Shown: positions 15,201 through 24,524 of the stretch, in pieces | How the letters are laid out: each line of letters opens with the position of its first letter | Position numbering within the stretch: the first letter of the stretch is position 1 | From: Phytoseiulus persimilis | Taxonomy: Eukaryota > Arthropoda > Arachnida > Mesostigmata > Phytoseiidae | Assembly (NCBI GenBank): GCA_037576195.1 | Contig: CM075104.1 | Coordinates: forward strand, 18,120,211-18,184,210 | Length of the DNA stretch: 64,000 nt | Direction of reading: 5' to 3' | The notes under the pieces: model-generated | What the model was told of the DNA's origin: nothing | The model's database searches: none | What the model saw: only the letters and a program-made list of their open reading frames with translations | Position numbers and translations under genes: made by a program

Positions 15201-17507
15201 ACCCATAAGTGTTCGGGCAACACACTCGAGTTCTTCAACGGATGCGACATCAAGAGCCGAAAGGGTCCTCTACCTAGGTGAGTACTTCGGTCGCTCCCGC
15301 TGTAAAGTGTGTTCTTTGAGTCGATCTCGGGAACTGCGTCGGCTGGCTCGGATCGCCATCTGTATAGGAGACGACAAGCTCCAGCTTGTTCTCCACATAT
15401 TGCACCCCGATTCGACGGGCTCAGCCCGGTGTTGGACACGACCCACGTGGAGCCGAGGCCTGTGAGTGAATACACGTCTCCGATTCTGCAGGTTCGATGC
15501 TCAATCAAGCAGCATATCTACGACGTACGTTCGCCGACCGAACCACACTCAGGAAGAGATGGAGCCGAGCGCCACGAGTCACGAAGCTCTGCATACGTCC
15601 GCTGAAGAATCGATACACACCACTGGAGGCGAATACACGTGGGTCGAGTTCTTCACTCCGTTGAGTTGCTGTTCATCGTCTTCCGAACGATCACAACGAA
15701 TCATCAATGAATATGAACTTTTCCAGCCCACCGAAATATGCCAGCCTTCCGAGTCAGAGTGCGCCGCGCGGGTATTCAGCGTACAGCCCGTCGTCCATGC
15801 CGACTCAGAGCAACCTTTACAGGCAGGCGTCCATCCCCCCTGGCGTGCATATTCAATCACCCCACATCGGCGGTGTTGGTCTCATGTCGCCTTCAATCGG
15901 AAGCCAAGGACTGTATATGGGTGAGTGTGAACGTTGCGATTATTTCGATGGAAACTGAAACGAGCCCGCGAGCTGGATAGAAGACGGAACTCTTGCTCGC
16001 GAGCGATGGGATCGCTTGCCCTCCCAAGGCGAGCGAAAATAGTCGCTCGCTGCTGAAGCCCGCGGAAAACATTCACAGAGCGTTGACTGAAAGTCTGACC
16101 CCGGGTTTGAGAAGCCTGCAGTTCTGAAATAAAAACGTCACATCGTCGTCGCTCATCGTTGGTCGCAAGCGAGAGAGACTCTCGCTCACTACGACTTCTC
16201 GTGATCAAACAGGGAGAGTGTGGGAGAGGGGGCGCATGGATACACAGAATCGGACTTCAATGGGTTCACTTTCACCGTTACAGACGGACAATCCTTAAGC
16301 TCATCTGGCTTCGGAACTGCAGCTCTGGGCGGCCACACGCAGTTGGGGAATCCCCTCGGTTTCTCTCCCGACTTATCCCTTTTCTCCTCCTCTTCCTTAA
16401 CACCCCAGGCTTCACAACTAACTCCGTTGGTGGAGGCTCCCAAACCAGTTCCTAAACCTGCCAAGCCGGGGGTGATCCAGAGACTGCAAGGTGCGTTGAG
16501 ACCCCCTTTCAGGGTAAGGCCCGTTCTCTCTATAGGTCTAGGACGCAGTGGACGGCAAACGTCAGCTTCAAAAGTCCTCGGTTCGGTACTCGGTGGAAAG
16601 CAGCGAACTTTGCTGGGTTCGAACCACCTTTCAATGGTTGATCGTCGAAGAGTAAGTAGCCGGCGGTGCTTGAGGGTTTTGGCTCGTTCGCGACCCAATG
16701 GACGATGCCAAATCGGATACCACTTTGGGTGACCACTCTCAACCGCATGGACTACCTGATTGCACTTAGATCGAAGCCGTCGACACTTCCAGTCACCATC
16801 ACTGGAAAGATCCTGAACGGGAGTCGCCGTTCCTCAAGATCTATGCATGACATGCGAGGCCCCGGCCTTGTACTCTGACGGGCCTGATTTCCAAGACTAA
16901 TTTCCGTCCGGCTCTGTCGAGCGCAGGAAGAAGCCTCTTCTTCCTCTGGTGGGGCTGAAAACCTCGGCTGTTCGATGTCTGAATCCACTGTGTTCCTTAG
17001 GGAGTGTGAAGAAATCATACATTCCCTAATCGTTTAACTTTCGTTGGTGTCGGGGTTTCCACTCAAACAAATCGATCCTCAGGTGCCGTTCAGAACCTCA
17101 GGCCGATCCGTCGCGGCCGCGGGGTCAGCCCCCGCGCCGATGATGGTCCCTCCGGCGCCCCGGATCCCGGGCTACGGAGCTCCAATCCTGGTCCCGGTGA
17201 ATCACATGAGCAGTAATCTCGACAAACGGAAGAGCACCAATCTGAGGCTCCCCCCAACTACGACGGTGGTACGAGAGCCATTCTGCTTTCATTTGATTTC
17301 CGTTTTTTTCGACGCTGCAAGTCATCGCCCGTCTCCCTCGCGGCACGTTCGCCTCCGGCTGTTGGCTTGAAAGAAAACTTTCCGTTTCAGCGGCCCGTGG
17401 ACCCGCTGATACAAGCGCTCAACGCTCCATTCAAAAGCTCCCAGAAGAAACAACCCGCCGATGATTCGGAAGAAGATCAAGTTGACGAAGAGGACAAGAG
17501 AAAATAA
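12279..17507 (+). CDS. c-type lysozyme with long Ser/Pro-rich C-terminal extension (8 coding exons)
   Basis: Coding exons: 12279-12429, 12701-12862, 15115-15277, 15492-15524, 15727-15920, 16284-16490, 17102-17268, 17391-17507. They total 1,194 bases (397 residues plus stop), and intron phases agree at every junction (1,1,2,2,1,1,0). Residues 1-25 are a hydrophobic signal peptide ending SIASA; the mature protein starts KIYDRCELA. Residues 26 to about 150 are a glycoside hydrolase 22 domain that cleaves the peptidoglycan beta-1,4 bond. The catalytic Glu is in AYWESRF (residue 58) and the catalytic Asp in GSGDHGIFQIN (residue 76). All eight family cysteines are present. The remaining 240 or so residues are rich in Ser, Pro and Gly, and the last 20 are acidic and basic. 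Usual c-type lysozymes stop near residue 145, so the tail is odd. Exons 1-3 are certain; exons 4-8 could instead belong to a neighbouring gene, although phase and order argue for one gene. Secretion is inferred from the signal peptide. Confidence 0.75.
12863..15114 (+). other. Long intron 2 of the lysozyme gene
   Basis: The intron has a GTGAGT donor and a TTCCAG acceptor. It is phase 1: the split codon joins A to TG to give Met just after the PCY motif. At about 2.25 kb it is far longer than the other introns of this gene. I found no supported gene inside it. A nearer acceptor-like CAG at 15118-15120 gives the wrong frame for the conserved Cys94-equivalent region, which is why the 15114/15115 boundary was chosen. 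Confidence 0.7.
15727..17507 (+). CDS. Exons 5-8: low-complexity tail (part of the lysozyme gene, or a separate gene)
   Basis: This marks the unusual part of the lysozyme gene separately. Exon 5 encodes PPKYASLPSQSAPRGYSAYS and continues rich in Ser, Tyr, Pro and Gly. Exon 6 contains a FGTAALGG stretch and a KPVPKPAKPG proline/lysine hinge. Exon 7 has an Ala/Pro segment (APAPMMVPPAPRIPGYG). Exon 8 ends in a charged DDSEEDQVDEEDKRK stop. There are almost no cysteines and no recognised domain. An in-frame ATG at 15707, 20 bases before the exon 5 acceptor, would allow this to be read as an independent gene. I prefer the spliced reading because a 33-base exon at 15492-15524 links exon 3 to exon 5 in phase. 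The tail might act as a disordered spacer or attachment region; that is inference. Confidence 0.55.
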
Positions 17508-17999
17508 ATCAGCATCAACTTAAAGCAGAAGGAACTGGGCCAATAGGGGGAAACGCGAGCCAGCTCTAGTTGGGTAGGAAGGCGGGCTCCTTCACAAAGG
17601 GGACCATTGATTGTTGTGGGCGGCTCACTGAAGCCCGGAGCTGTGTCAAACGGAGTTCCCTTCCATTATAACATATTGTTGCTGTTCGCGGAATCTTAGT
17701 CTGTCTAACTTGTTGCTGCAAACAAAAAACACTGCTTGCCATATCCACGTTTCAAGACAACCAATGCAGCCTACCTCTCCTCGGGACGGCTACAGCGACC
17801 GGTGACGGACTTAGGGGGAAAGATAGCGGAGGAACATCACGTGATGAATGACTGCTTAATTTATTGAATCAATCCTGAAACGACTTGAACGCAGACTTTG
17901 TGCAGGACGCACCGCTACATGTACATAGTCAAATGCCCCTCCTTATCTAAGGCTCAACAGTGGGGTGATTATTATTACTTATTTTAATGTAAGATTGTT

Positions 18000-18005
18000 A
18001 ATAAA
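18000..18005 (+). terminator. Candidate polyadenylation signal of the lysozyme gene
   Basis: AATAAA lies about 490 bases after the lysozyme stop at 17507. An earlier AATAAA overlaps the stop codon itself (17503-17508) and is too close to act. The assignment is positional only. Confidence 0.35.
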
Positions 18006-19654
18006 TGACAGGAAACATACGTTGTTGATTGAATGGTCCTCCATCAGACTCCCCGAATACACTCCGAATTTATCATCGAATATCCGCATTGCAATATCTG
18101 TTACCCTTGCTCTCCATGACTGCGAGCATTACCCGACTGTACATCTCGATAGTACATCTCCTGTAATTCTCCGATTCTCGGGGAGATATCAGATGATTGA
18201 ATTTATTCACCGCCGCATTTTTTCTCGCAAAGCGGGGGTGTCATCGTCGAATATCTCTGCTCCTCGAAAGTCACGACCAACTCTGACGATTACAGCCATG
18301 GACTTGAGCTCCGTACAAGACAAAGTCCAGATTTTCACTCCGGTTAGCTCTGGATCCGCTCAGCTGTTCTCGCTTAGAGAATAGCTGCTGAGCCAGTTCC
18401 GCACGAGGACGCTTGCTTTCGGAAAATCCGGGTCGTAGAATGGGGGGAGGGAGCCAGGTAAGACGATGAGCCGATGAGTACGGAGAAGATTTCCCTTGTT
18501 TCTCCCGAGATTGGGTCTCTCGAGCTCCAGGATCGTCATTTGAATCTCCATGGACACAGGGATCTCGGATGCAGCCCTAATACCGTGGAGAGTTCATCGG
18601 CATCGTGGTAATGATGCGTCTTCTTGAACTCATGCAACAGCGAACGGGGGCGCCCGGGAATATGTGAATGGGGACCGAAGATGTCCATGTCAGGGAGAGT
18701 AGAGGAAATTCTTCGAGCACAAGTCTTCCGAAGGTAGTCTTCTACAAACGTAGAGCTGACGACAATCCCGCCGAGCTGAGGCATGAACCTCCCGAGTGCA
18801 GAGTATTATTTACTCCCGGAGAGAACATCAAGGAGGGTGTTCACAGACGCCCCAATCCATCATTTTTTCCTGGTCATTCAGGCACTCAACGCAAGCAGGG
18901 AGAGGCATAATCGCCCCTCTGATTACCCTTGTAGCGCCGATAGCCAGCTATACGCAGATTCCGACATGAGGACTATGGATTCGCGGACTTCTCAACCTCT
19001 CGCCTTGCGGATGAAGCTCCCCGACAAGAAGCTCGAAGAATCCAAACTTCTTGCTTCAGAGCAGAACTCTTTCACTGAGAGTGGGCCAGCAGCGAGGTTT
19101 ACTACCAGAAACATCTTAACGTCTTTCTCGACAGCAATCTTCGAATGAAGTCACCTTCGTCCACGAGGGAATTCGCGGCTTGCTCATCTGTCGGTCCACA
19201 ACGAGGAGGCAGTATGACGGGGCGCTCATTGAAACTGTACAGAGGTGGCTCCAGTACACCTACCGTGAAGTACAATTCCCTGATAAACTCCATCCAACGG
19301 ACTGCTGATGATCGTGAGTTCATCCTTATGCATCTCGAACGAAGGTCACGAAGTCTTCATCCCGCACGAAAAGCTAGGCGAGTACTAGATCACGCCTATG
19401 ATAGGTGCCCGGCTAGACATATCTGTAATGACCCTCCACCACGGACCCCTCATCCGAGTCGATGCGTTTTTCTTGTTTCAAGTCGAAGTTGTCCTCGCTG
19501 TTTCGGTTTCTATCCTCGACGGAATCAGTTTGAAGTTATAACGGAACCTCTGCCCAAGCTGCCATCTTCTGCAACTTCTTCGCTGAGGTTTTCAACCCAC
19601 CTCCCGCCCGACCGTTAGATGATTATCCAGCGGAAAAAAGGGTCCACCATCACT
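18006..19654. other. Region between lysozyme and retroelement
   Basis: No gene is supported. A 139-codon plus-strand frame at 17965-18384 and two adjacent minus-strand frames (18536-18784 and 18360-18557) have no recognisable motif. Because the reverse transcriptase remnant begins just downstream, part of this stretch may be its eroded 5' portion (endonuclease region). I could not identify any endonuclease motif to support that. Confidence 0.4.
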
Positions 19655-21024
19655 ATTCTCTGAAGAAAATGTTGCCGAAGCGCTTTCTATCATCAAGCGG
19701 AAATGTTCGATCACTCCTGATCTCCTGCCCCCATCTTTTTTCCGAGAACTTGCCGTACTCCTTGCTTTACCCATTTCCTTCATCCTCAACCGCGCGCTGT
19801 CAGACGCCACTGTCCCATCCTCCTTTAGACAATCTGTTGTCGCACCGATGTTCAAGTAGAAGGACAGGACACGAATTGACAAGTATCGACCCATTGCACA
19901 AGGAAGAGTCTCGTGCCTCGTAATGAAGAAGATCATTTCCCGCTACATACTCGTCTTCCTCGAGTCTTCTGAACAACAACCTTCTGAACCCTGATCAGAA
20001 TGGATTCCGCCGGGGCCACTCGACCGAAACCCAGCTGCTGGAGGTCTTTCAGTAATGGGGTGTTTCCCTTACTTCCAGACGACCGGTCCATTTTGTCCAC
20101 TTTGATTCCTCGAAAGCATTCGACAAGGTCCAGCATCCACGTCTTCTCAGCAGACTGCGCAAACTCGGCATCGAGGCGTCCCTCAGTGCAAGGCAGTTCA
20201 TTGCTCGCCTCGGTTCGCACTCCCCCCAGCTCACTGCCCATGTGGTTTGCCTCAAGGTTCAGTCCTGGGGCCCCTCTTCTGGAGTATTTATGTTCTCGGT
20301 GTTTCGGACTATCTTCCTTCGGGGGTACACTACCGACTGTTCGCGGACGATATCAAGAGAAGCCGCTATCGATGGCGTCGGGCGCTGGTCCGTCGAAAAC
20401 GGCATTGATCTCTCGGTGCCGAAATGCGCCATTCCTAAGACAAAGCCGAATGACTACTCCTATGTTCTTCTTGCCAAAGTCGCTCCGTCGATCGACTGTA
20501 TCGGAGATCTCGGAGCCATTGTGTCTTGCGATCTCAGATTCAGACAACATATATCACAAGTGGCCGCCTCCGCCGCTACGGTTCGCAATCTGAGCCTAAG
20601 GTGCTTCTCTATCTCACGACCAGACTACCATGTAAGCTTGTACAAAGCCTTGGTCGTTCCCAAACCTCAGTATTGTAGCACGATTTCGTCTCCCTTTCTG
20701 GCGCTTCACTCACGCCTTCTTGACTCTGTCCGTGACAAATTTGTTAAACGCATTGCAAGGCGGTGTGGTGTCTCTCCAGACTCCATTGACCTCTCTCGAA
20801 TTGTGAATCTCCATGAAAACGCTGACATCAACATGCTCAAGAGAATGTGACGCACCGATAAACTTCAGCAGTATTTTGACGTTACGTTAAAGGACAGGAG
20901 ATCGGGTATACACCTAATGTCAAAGTGTATCGCACGTTCCGATAGAGTCAACAACCTCTGCCCCTGGCGTATTTCGAGAAACCCAGACTTGTATAAACCT
21001 TTATTCATGAATAAAGAGATCTGA
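19655..21024 (+). mobile_element. Decayed non-LTR retrotransposon, reverse transcriptase domain
   Basis: Successive reading frames match the reverse transcriptase of jockey/CR1-type LINEs in the right order. These are a fingers segment with KYRPIA, a QNGFRRGHSTET box, a HFDSSKAFDKVQHPRL box (the FSKAFD motif), a GLPQGSVLGPL box near 20250 and the catalytic LFADD at 20337-20351. The thumb-like C-terminal part follows to 20850 and beyond. The element would copy its RNA into DNA at the target site. It is dead: there is a stop at 19857-19859, another at 20053-20055, and frame changes near 19975, 20250 and 20370. After a stop at 20848-20850 the same frame stays open to 21022-21024. AATAAA at 21010-21015 probably marks the element's 3' end. 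I cannot define the 5' end or target-site duplications. Confidence 0.85.
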
Positions 21025-22799
21025 AACTGAACTCGATCACGGGCGGCTCTGTTTGCAACAAGCCAGTCACAGAGTCTTTCTTCTCCCTTCTCTCTCCCTC
21101 TACCTCGAAGCGGAATGATGTCATAACCCCTCAACATCATCATGGAGTGGGCTGACTAAAATATGCAGAATAACTGGCTTGTTACCTGTATTCGTAACCC
21201 ACTAACCCAGAAGCATGTTTGGCGGCCGTATCATAACTCCGTATCAGGTAGCACATATGTTACGAGGGCGACGGATTCCGGCAGACAATGCACCCACGGG
21301 GTTTGATGCAAAAGGGCTGCAAACAACCATTCAGCGAGCCATCGAATCAGGCACGCAGGCGAACCTGAAACATGAGACTGTTGCATGCTAGTCATGTTAT
21401 CCTCATGTTTCCGCATCTCGGTCGGGTTAACGATATGCTGATGAAGGCCTCGGAGAAACGAGACATCGGCACCGTTAACAACGCCGCCAGTGGCCTCGAC
21501 GAAATCAATTCCATACTCTGCTCCGACATGAGTTCAGCATTGCTGTACCCAGCCTCACAGGGTTCGGTCCAGGGTTGTTTACCTCGGTCTCAGCACCAAA
21601 CGTAAACACCGAACGCAAGTTGAACAACTAAAGAATAATGGGCCCAAATCCGAAGCTACGTGTACGGAATACTGAGCCTTTGGCGCGAGCTTCTTCAGCG
21701 AGGGTTGCCCGAGCAGCAACATGGAAAGATAATTCAGCAGAATGGACGGAAGGGAGCCTCTCCGTTTCCTCGGAAAACACTTTATTACATCTGAGGACAC
21801 CGAGATCCGCGATTGACAGGAACTAACTCAGCAAGGTCGATGACCAAGGGGTAGACCAACATCCCGGAATGTTTCGATAGCAGTGTCTCAAAAGGAACGG
21901 AACCCAATCAAATCTCGGACTGCAAATGCAGGCTCGCATTGTGAGTGAAAGAATCCGAGGGAATGAAAGCCAGAACTCGACCCATGGGAAAGGAGCCTGA
22001 CACGAGAGTCTCCATCGTGGAAGATACGGTAAGACTATGGCACTCGAAACGACGAAAACCGCAGACAAGGCCTCGGCAATCGCCTACCTCATCCGCAGAA
22101 CCCGCAAGAATGGCTTTGGAAGTCGAGCCGCACCGACTTCATAAGGAAGAGATTCGAGCCAGTCAGCCACCCTACTCGTTACCAGAAGACCTCGAAATCT
22201 CGGGAGTGATCCAATCTCTGGAATACAATGTTCCACGAATATTCCACCATCAACAGATCCAGAGATGGCGGTTTCGACATCTGGATCATGTTACTACGTG
22301 ACAGAGTATTCAGCCACGGGTCTGGGAGGGCAGAAATTCATGGAGCCACTTGAACAAATCGATGACTCGCGAAAGCAGGGCTGAAATGATCCGCATGGAA
22401 TGACCACTCCGACCGACTTCATACGGGCCAAACTAAGCTGAATCGGAAACCAGACTCCTGTGGACCAGGTGCAGTTTTGAGATATCTGTCACCGATGGGA
22501 TCCGCACGACGATGTCAAACATGCTTTAATTCTGTTGATCATAATTTTCTGTGCTTGGATAATATATATTTTCCTCATCTATCGTTCACACATATCGAGA
22601 GATGAGAAAGCTTCTCGGGGTCACAAAAGGGGACAGCAGAACACTTGGATTCATTCTTGACCCGAGCGCAGTGATCAGTTCCAGCGTAAGGAGACTTGGA
22701 GAATCGACTCCGCTAGCTGAGAAGCTGAACGTAACAACGTCAAGGGAAAGTTTGAATTCCTCGGAGTCACGCTTTGTAACAGGTGGGGAAGGAAAATAA
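21025..22799. other. Degraded sequence without a supported gene
   Basis: Short open segments switch frame often and stops are frequent in all frames. Nothing matches a family I know. Its position between a dead retroelement and the broken ORFs at 22.8-24.5 kb suggests it is inserted DNA in decay, but this is inference. Confidence 0.4.
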
Positions 22800-24088
22800 T
22801 CTGGGGGGGACGGACCGGTGTATCCGGGCTTGCCTTCGCTGAGGCGGCACTAGCTCCGCGAGCGTCCAGGCGACAGAGGGCAGGGATCGGTGAAATTACA
22901 AAAAAATCACGAACAAACGTGAATGGATTCAGGGAGAGGCGAAGTCAGCTTTGAAATTTGTCTCAGGTCGAATATCAAATTCTCCCATGCGAGGAGAATC
23001 GCAGGATTCGGCATGGATAGATCGGCAAGATCATCGCTGAATTTCAGTCAAGGTTGCGGAAATGGTCCAACGAGGCGTCCAAAGTTAGCGGAGAGCTGAA
23101 CAATGCTGTGCGTGACGCTTCTCATGTTCTGCAGCACTCGACGCTCAGCATCGGGGAAATCATTTCTAGCCGAGAGCCGGAATGCTTCCGACTTGGAAGG
23201 ATTCTATAGGATCTCATCGCACCGATTATATGAAGATGCATCAACACGATTATCGAGTGAGCTCCGTCTCGCATTCCGATTGACATACTGCAGTGCAATG
23301 GAACTCCCATCAAACTAAAAAATTGATAAGCCTGTCCAAGCAGAAACAAGGAGCCCGAAACCTTCTGACGCCACACCCTATCGTTCAAATCGGGATCAAG
23401 TCGAGAAATGATACTATAACCAGTCTGCGGTTCGGTCGTCGTTCTGCTCCACGGAACTCCAACGGGATTCTGGTTTGTCCTCGGAACTCTGCTCAAATGT
23501 CATTTCACCAATCAGCCTGAGAAAGTTTCCAGCTCGATGGGAAGATTAGAGCGTTGACTGCTCCCCACGTTCACATGCAAAACAGTCTTCCCGGTGGTGC
23601 CCGTGACAACGGAAGCTGGTTTCCAGAGTCGCTAGCAGACAAACAGTTCAAAATCGTGTCGACGGTCTGATGAACTGGGAAAGAAACCGTGCCATACCAT
23701 TGCAGCTTGGGTACAAATGCCCATCTGATAGCTGCTTGCCCCAGAATACACCTGCACACCGCAAGAATCCCGATGTTTTCGTGCGAGGAAACCAACGCCA
23801 CGTGCTCAGGGCATCGCGTTTTTCGTTGGTTCTTGGACCGCTGCTGTCTTTCGATGAGTCCAAATAACTACAACAACGATGCCAATCGGGCTCTTGGGGG
23901 ATTTGTCGTCCCTGATTCTGGCGAGTCTACTCTTTGTTGCTTGCTTGCGGCTCTGTAACAGAATGTTTGGACCAGGCTTTCCAAGGAAAATCAGAAGACG
24001 TGATTCGAGTACGGAAGATACGCAGCAGGAAACGACGTCCACCTCCTCGGTTGGTCACATTCCTCTCGTGAAAGAATGCTCTCATTGA
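22800..24088 (+). pseudogene. Broken ORF of membrane-glycoprotein type, possibly of viral or retroelement origin
   Basis: Several plus-strand open segments in shifting frames line up as an eroded membrane protein. An arginine-rich RRQR site lies at 22868-22879 and a charged, heptad-like helical stretch at about 23033-23206. A cysteine-rich segment spans 23689-23870. The last segment (23879-24088, 69 codons) is hydrophobic in LILASLLFVACLRLC, then basic, then a polar tail of about 35 residues ending in a stop. This order (cleavage-like site, coiled coil, Cys-rich ectodomain, anchor, short tail) resembles viral or errantivirus-like envelope proteins. No motif identifies a family, and several stops and frame changes mean it cannot be functional as read. 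Chance alignment of unrelated open segments is a real alternative. Confidence 0.25.
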
Positions 24089-24102
24089 GCTGGGAATTTC
24101 CT

Positions 24103-24524
24103 ATGACTTCATCGTTCACTGAGACAGTTCTCCATTATTCCATGGCGCCTACACAGTTCGTGCCCGGAGTTCGCAAATTGGAAGATGTTCTAAATGCCCG
24201 TCGGGAGCGAGAGGAAATTCAGCGCGACCTTCCGCTTCGATTTTACGAGGAGTTCGCGTTCATATACGAAATGCCACAGGGTGCTACGCCTGCCGCCGGT
24301 ATCAGACTGCCGCGACGGAGACCACGAACACAATCTTCCCTGAGCTCTACGAGAACATCCACAGAATCTGTCGAATGATTGCCTTTGGTTGGAGAGCGCA
24401 CAAATGCAGTGAGCTCTATGGAGAACCAATTTTGGATCTTCCTCCGAAAAAGGATCCTGATGTACACACAATCACAAATTCCAAGGAAGCTGTAATTTTG
24501 GGGAATATGCTGATGTTAAAATAG
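24103..24524 (+). pseudogene. Small frameshifted ORF of unknown function
   Basis: An ATG at 24103, 14 bases after the preceding stop, opens a frame that is protein-like as far as FIYEMPQ (about 24276). The reading then continues naturally in another frame through RICRMIAFGWRAHKC to a TAG at 24522-24524. Combined length would be about 140 residues, hydrophilic and without a signal peptide. No family is recognised. The tight spacing behind the membrane-type ORF suggests the two came together as one insert. No plausible intron explains the frame change. Confidence 0.25.

Noticed and set aside
15466..15924. 152-codon frame overlapping lysozyme exons 4 and 5
   Set aside because: It overlaps the spliced reading of exon 5, ends in a stop with no family match, and its composition is less coherent than the PPKYASLPSQ frame; kept only as an alternative read-through of the microexon.
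16605..16640. GGTTCGAACC resembling a tRNA B box on both strands
   Set aside because: No A box, acceptor stem or anticodon arm can be drawn on either strand.
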